Below are positions 60,341 to 64,000 of a stretch of DNA of 64,000 bases, piece after piece. The stretch lies in the NCBI GenBank assembly GCA_029974015.1, contig JARKUF010000017.1:1-64000 (forward strand), in the 5' to 3' direction. The DNA comes from Spirochaetota bacterium. GTDB taxonomy: Bacteria; Spirochaetota; UBA4802; JAGODF01. A program made the translations under genes and the position numbers. The notes under the pieces were generated by a model. It had not been told where the DNA came from. It searched no databases and saw nothing but the letters and a program-made list of their open reading frames with translations. The first letter of the stretch is position 1, and each line of letters opens with the position of its first letter.

Positions 60341-61138
60341 TCATCGGGGGCGGAACGCCGTGAGCCGAAAATCAACGAGTATTGATTCCGCGTAATCCCT
60401 CACCCGGATCATTGAGCCGTATCCCGTGTGCCGGGCGAAGTTTTCGAGGATTTTTTTTCTCTGCTCTCCTTGAAGATACAGCTTGTCAAAAAGGAGGGGG
60501 AGCTCCCACTCCGCGTTTTTTTCCTGGAGGAGTTCGTCGACGAAATCAATGATGGTGAAAAATACGAAGGCCCCTTCTTTAAGGAAAGAGTTCCTGTCCT
60601 TTTCTATTTCGAGGTCGGTTACCCCTTGCCTTTCTAAAAGAAGGATATGGTCCTCAACTCTTTTGGGATTGCGTTTCCCCGTAGGCACAAACAGGTACGT
60701 AAGCTGTTCTTCGATTGTCAGGGCCTTACCCCGGTAGGGGCCTTTCCTGATGATGTAGGGGATGATGGGGTAAAGGTGCCGGGACAGTTCGACGCCTGCG
60801 CCAATAAAAAGAGGAAGTTCGAGGCCCGCCCTCGGATGAAAAGGAAGCTCGGGATATTTCCGGATACGGGCGATGTTCTCTTCTATGATGCGGTCTACTT
60901 TCCTGGTGAAATCATTTTTCCTCTTTTTCTTATCATATTGAGTGCGGATTTTTTCAAAATTAGTGATTTCAGCGAGAATAAATCCTTCGAGGTTCATTCT
61001 GTTTCGCACCGCCATAGAAAGTCTGTCGTTGAAGGCATTAATGTCGAACCAGCGCGGGCTGAATTTTTTCGCTGATTCAAGATACTTTCCGCGAAGTTTT
61101 TCTATGAGCACTTCAATTTCTTTTTGGGAAAGCGACAT
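60341..61138 (-). CDS. Conserved-looking hypothetical protein
   Basis: The 265-residue soluble protein starts at an ATG with AGGAACC upstream (MSLSQKEIEVLIEKL). The N-terminal ~120 residues are helical and charged (RWFDINAFNDRLSMAVRNRMNL; DFTRKVDRIIEENIARI). A hydrophobic patch follows (LELPLFIGAGVELSRHLYPIIPYII), then further charged helices. No family is recognised. The frame upstream to 61285 is not supported by a ribosome site. It converges on the YihY gene with a 10-base gap. Confidence 0.7.
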   Translation of the reverse strand: MSLSQKEIEVLIEKLRGKYLESAKKFSPRWFDINAFNDRLSMAVRNRMNLEGFILAEITNFEKIRTQYDKKKRKNDFTRKVDRIIEENIARIRKYPELPFHPRAGLELPLFIGAGVELSRHLYPIIPYIIRKGPYRGKALTIEEQLTYLFVPTGKRNPKRVEDHILLLERQGVTDLEIEKDRNSFLKEGAFVFFTIIDFVDELLQEKNAEWELPLLFDKLYLQGEQRKKILENFARHTGYGSMIRVRDYAESILVDFRLTAFRPR

Positions 61139-61309
61139 AATGGTTCCTATTATACACGGTATGTTGAACCAGTGTATGGGGCAGCCCTGATGGATGCGGC
61201 TCAGGAATGGCCTAAAATTTTGCAAAATAGCCGTGTGGGTTGGCCACCAATGGAGAAGAGAAGGACCGGGAGAGTAAAAAATCAAGAAATAATTGAAGGC
61301 AATCTATGA

Positions 61310-61410
61310 GGGTAACCTCAAAATTGTGTTTTTTAGGTTCCCATTTATTGTAACTACAGATATAATCAGGACTAAGGCATTCCCACCCGCCTTTGACGGG
61401 CGGGAATATT
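61310..61410. repeat. Palindromic element upstream of purM, copy 1
   Basis: The AT hairpin at 61310-61342 (GGGTAACCTC-AAAATTGTGTTTTTT-AGGTTCCC) is followed by TTATTGTAACTACAGATATA and the core at 61379-61407 (ATTCCCACCCGCC-TTTG-ACGGGCGGGAAT). A further small palindrome, CAGGTTTTAACCTG, lies at 61417-61430. Confidence 0.83.
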
Positions 61411-61483
61411 AATTATCAGGTTTTAACCTGAAAATTGCTTGTACAAAAAACATCAAATTCTTGTACCCTTTGCATGAGGCATA

Positions 61484-61545
61484 CTCAGAACAAGGGTATT
61501 TCCCGCCCGCCTTCGGCGGGCGGGAAAACCATCGTTCTAAGTTTA
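61484..61545. repeat. Palindromic element upstream of purM, copy 2
   Basis: The core at 61499-61527 (TTTCCCGCCCGCC-TTC-GGCGGGCGGGAAA) is perfect, with AGAAC/GTTCT outer arms. The AT hairpins are absent. It ends about 20 bases before the purM start and must lie in its mRNA leader if the promoter is upstream. Confidence 0.85.
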
Positions 61546-61562
61546 AATATTGTGAGGCAACC

Positions 61563-62597
61563 ATGGGCCTGACCTACAGGGACTCCGGCGTAGACATCGA
61601 CAAAGGGAACAGCTTTGTAAGGAGAATTATTCCGGAAGTTAAATCCACCTTCTCCCCAAGGGTGCTGACGGGTATCGGCGGCTTCGGGGCCCTCTTTTCC
61701 GGGGCCTTCCCCGGGCTTAAGGACCCCGTTCTGGTCTCCGGCACCGATGGGGTCGGGACAAAGATACGTATCGCTCAGATGATGAAAGTCCACGACACTA
61801 TTGGAATTGACGCCGTGGCCATGTGCGTGAACGACATCCTGACCTCCGGCGCTTCACCTCTTTTCTTTCTCGATTACCTGGCCTGCGGGAAGCTTGTGGA
61901 GGACGTCCTGGTCGATGTGGTCAGGGGTATTGCGGAAGGGTGCCGTCAGGCGGGCTGCAGCCTCGTGGGAGGGGAAACCGCCGAACATCCCGGCATCATG
62001 GCCGAGGAAGATTACGATATCGCCGGCTTTGCCGTGGGGGTAGTGGACAGGGAAAAGATCATCACCGGAGAGGCCATCGCCGCGGGAGATGTCGTAATAG
62101 GGCTTCCCTCTTCGGGGATCCATTCCAACGGGTTTTCCCTTGTGAGGAAACTTTTTTTCGACATGAAAAAATATACGGTGAATACGGTCATTGACGAACT
62201 GGGCGGGCCTCTGGGAAGGGCGCTTCTTGTTCCGACGAGGATTTACTGCAAGAGCGTTTTGGAGTGCATAAACACCGTTGGAGGGATAAAGGGCCTGGTG
62301 CACATTACCGGGGGCGGGTTTTACGAAAACATTCCGCGTATCCTCCCCGGGAGTACGGCGGTTAAGATAGAAAAAAAATCATTCATCGTACCGCCGGTGT
62401 TCAGGGTTATGCAGAAGGAAGGAGCTATTGAAGATAGGGAGATGTTCACCACGTTCAATATGGGCATTGGCCTTATGCTCTTTTGTGACAGGAAAAACGC
62501 CGACGCGGTGATGCGTTCACTTTCCGGTTCCGGTGAAAGCCCGGCCGTCATAGGGGAAGTTTTGGAGAGCGGAGGAGAGAGGGTTTCGCTGGTTTAA
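61563..62597 (+). CDS. purM: Phosphoribosylformylglycinamidine cyclo-ligase
   Basis: The 344-residue enzyme makes AIR in the fifth step of purine synthesis. It starts YRDSGVDIDKGNSFVRRI, typical of PurM, and carries LVSGTDGVGTKIRIAQ, VAMCVNDILTSGASPLFFLDYLACGKL, VGGETAEHPGIM, IGLPSSGIHSNGFSLVR and HITGGGFYENIPRILP. ATG 61563 has TGAGG upstream; the longer frame starts inside the repeats. It stands alone, not with other pur genes. Confidence 0.97.
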   Translation: MGLTYRDSGVDIDKGNSFVRRIIPEVKSTFSPRVLTGIGGFGALFSGAFPGLKDPVLVSGTDGVGTKIRIAQMMKVHDTIGIDAVAMCVNDILTSGASPLFFLDYLACGKLVEDVLVDVVRGIAEGCRQAGCSLVGGETAEHPGIMAEEDYDIAGFAVGVVDREKIITGEAIAAGDVVIGLPSSGIHSNGFSLVRKLFFDMKKYTVNTVIDELGGPLGRALLVPTRIYCKSVLECINTVGGIKGLVHITGGGFYENIPRILPGSTAVKIEKKSFIVPPVFRVMQKEGAIEDREMFTTFNMGIGLMLFCDRKNADAVMRSLSGSGESPAVIGEVLESGGERVSLV

Positions 62598-62630
62598 GGG
62601 GTGAAAATTCGGCTGTCCGCTGACTTTCTG

Positions 62631-62718
62631 CACTTGTAACTGCTGGAAAATGAAGGAATCATGTTTTTCCGCCCGCCTTCGGCGGGCGGAAAAACATGAT
62701 TCCTTTACTGCCCTTTTT
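62631..62718. repeat. Palindromic element downstream of purM, likely also terminator
   Basis: A 53-base palindrome at 62653-62705 has AAGGAATCATGTTTTTCC/GGAAAAACATGATTCCTT arms around GCCCGCCTTCGGCGGGC. It is preceded by the TTGTAACTGCTGGA spacer and followed by TACTGCCCTTTTTTT. The run of seven T bases after the hairpin would end purM transcription. Confidence 0.88.
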
Positions 62719-62721
62719 TTA

Positions 62722-62751
62722 TTGACAAAATCGGCATTGTTACCGAAGAAT
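62722..62751 (+). promoter_or_regulatory. Putative promoter for gdhA
   Basis: TTGACA at 62722-62727 is followed after 18 bases by AAGAAT at 62746-62751, a weak -10. It lies just after the repeat-terminator and 170 bases before gdhA. No other gene is seen in the gap up to 62922. Confidence 0.35.
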
Positions 62752-62922
62752 AGTTTGTATGAACCCCGGGGCAATGAAATTTGCGCTGTTCTGGCGAGTG
62801 TCGTTCCAAACACCTTTATTTTCATCATCCGCGCAGTTTACCTCGCATTTCACATGAGCATGCATCCTAATAAAATGCAGGCGCTTTTTTTCATGATACT
62901 TTCTGTATAAGGAGACGTTCCA

Positions 62923-64000
62923 ATGGAATCCAAACCGTACAATCCTTTCCATGTCGCACAGGCGCAGTTCGATAAAGTCGCCAAAATGCTCAATCTTGAA
63001 GATGGCGTCAGGGAGCTTTTAAGGGAGCCCCTGCGCGAGTACCAGTTTGTTATCCCGGTCCGCATGGACGGAGGCGGCGTCAAGATATTCAAAGGTTTTA
63101 GAGTCCAGCACAACGACGCCCGGGGGCCCGCGAAAGGGGGAATCCGGTTTCACCCTCATGAAACAATCGACACGGTCAGGGCGCTATCCATGTGGATGAC
63201 GTGGAAGTGCTCTGTTGTGGATATTCCCCTCGGGGGAGGAAAGGGCGGGATAGTGTGCGACCCTCATCATCTCAGCGCCCGGGAACAGGAACAGTTATGC
63301 AGGGGCTGGGTCCGACAGATCGCGAAAAACGTCGGGCCGTTTCAAGACGTTCCCGCGCCGGACGTCATGTCGAATGCGCAGCACATGCTGTGGATGCTTG
63401 ACGAATTTGAAGTAATCCATAATGGCCGCTTCCCCGGTTTCATTACGGGGAAGCCCGTGGGATTGGGGGGGTCTCTCGGCCGCACCGAAGCGACGGGTTT
63501 TGGCGTTATCTTCACGTTGCGCGAGGCCCTCAAGGAGCACGGAGTCGATATAGCGAAAACAACGGCAAGCCTTCAGGGCTTTGGAAACGTGTCCCAGAAC
63601 GCCTTTAAACTGTACGATGAGCTCGGAGGCAAGGTCATCGCCATTTCCTGCTGGGACCAGGCGGACAAGACCTCGTACACATTCAAAAAGAAAAGCGGGG
63701 CCGGTTTCCAGGAGCTTCTTGCAATCACCGACACATTCGGAGGAATCGACAAGAACAAGGCCAGGGACTGCGGATATGAGGTTTTGCCCGGGGAAGCCTG
63801 GATTGAACAGGAAGTGGACATCCTGATCCCGGCCGCGCTTGAAAACCAGATCAACAAGGACAATGCGGGTAAAATCAGTTCAAAGGTGAAGTTCATCGCC
63901 GAAGGCGCGAACGGCCCGACGACGCCGGAGGCTGATGAGGTCATCAAGAGCAAAGGCATCTTCGTGATACCGGATTTCCTCGCCAATGCCGGTGGCGTCA
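62923..64000 (+). CDS. gdhA: Glutamate dehydrogenase (3' part beyond window)
   Basis: About 359 codons of a Glu/Leu/Phe/Val dehydrogenase are present before the window ends. AAGGAG (62910-62915) precedes the ATG. The reading shows FRVQHNDARGPAKGGIRFHP, the DIPLGGGKGGIV substrate lysines, APDVMSNAQHMLWM, TGKPVGLGGSLGRTEATGFG, the Rossmann loop LQGFGNVSQNAF and EGANGPTTPEAD. It converts glutamate and 2-oxoglutarate, linking nitrogen and carbon metabolism. Cofactor preference cannot be told. Confidence 0.96.
   Translation, partial: MESKPYNPFHVAQAQFDKVAKMLNLEDGVRELLREPLREYQFVIPVRMDGGGVKIFKGFRVQHNDARGPAKGGIRFHPHETIDTVRALSMWMTWKCSVVDIPLGGGKGGIVCDPHHLSAREQEQLCRGWVRQIAKNVGPFQDVPAPDVMSNAQHMLWMLDEFEVIHNGRFPGFITGKPVGLGGSLGRTEATGFGVIFTLREALKEHGVDIAKTTASLQGFGNVSQNAFKLYDELGGKVIAISCWDQADKTSYTFKKKSGAGFQELLAITDTFGGIDKNKARDCGYEVLPGEAWIEQEVDILIPAALENQINKDNAGKISSKVKFIAEGANGPTTPEADEVIKSKGIFVIPDFLANAGGV

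Noticed and set aside
52121..62718. CRISPR array made of the GC-rich palindromes
   Set aside because: Copies are irregularly spaced by hundreds to thousands of bases, lie between ordinary genes and lack unique spacers or cas genes.

Overview
The window is a chromosomal segment from a diderm (Gram-negative-type) bacterium. Lipoproteins with relaxed lipoboxes, an OmpA-type protein, many TPR proteins, cyclic-nucleotide-binding proteins, stand-alone PTS EIIA proteins, MetX/MetW and an NDP-forming acyl-CoA synthetase together fit a spirochaete, possibly an uncultured Leptospira-like or anaerobic lineage. That assignment is inference from gene content, not from a marker phylogeny. Anaerobic or microaerobic habits are suggested by a likely selenocysteine thiol oxidoreductase, a DUF438/haemerythrin-type protein behind an FNR-like promoter, and the acyl-CoA synthetase.

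Layout. 0-4 kb: the 3' end of a group II intron, an OmpA-family protein, and a zinc-ribbon/DUF4389 membrane protein facing it. 4-10 kb: a 12-TM/spermidine-synthase-like/TPR protein, a small membrane protein, and a cupin plus DUF438 pair. 10-18 kb: a lipoprotein and nth on the + strand; then on the minus strand a membrane protein, prmC-prfA, tRNA-Arg(CCT), two overlapping cNMP-binding genes and an amidohydrolase. 18-27 kb: a sensor kinase, response regulator, glgC and an unusual phosphoesterase-nucleotidyltransferase fusion on the + strand, facing malQ and an acyl-CoA synthetase. 27-38 kb: TPR proteins and lipoproteins, trxB plus the selenoprotein, rdgB, a tandem pair of paralogous envelope proteins, a GT4 glycosyltransferase and an isochorismatase-family hydrolase. 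38-48 kb: a CPA2 antiporter, a CheY-like regulator, a SAM-I riboswitch controlling metX-metW, an EIIA protein, leuS and a Tat-exported amidohydrolase. 48-64 kb: a 1236-residue FAD/Fe-S dehydrogenase, a processive GT2 synthase coupled to a membrane thioredoxin, ruvB with a second EIIA, a LolA-like lipoprotein and TPR protein pair, a YihY protein, purM, and gdhA running off the end.

Scattered through the intergenic gaps, and dense between 52 and 63 kb, is a family of palindromic elements. Each has a GC-rich core hairpin (CCCGCCCGCC-loop-GGCGGGCGGG), conserved AT-rich flanks that form a second hairpin, and in the best copy 18-bp terminal inverted repeats. They behave like a MITE/REP-type family. 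The strongest single observation is the in-frame TGA at 29870-29872. It joins two open segments into one two-domain thioredoxin-fold protein with a U-x-x-C site and a SECIS-like hairpin immediately downstream.
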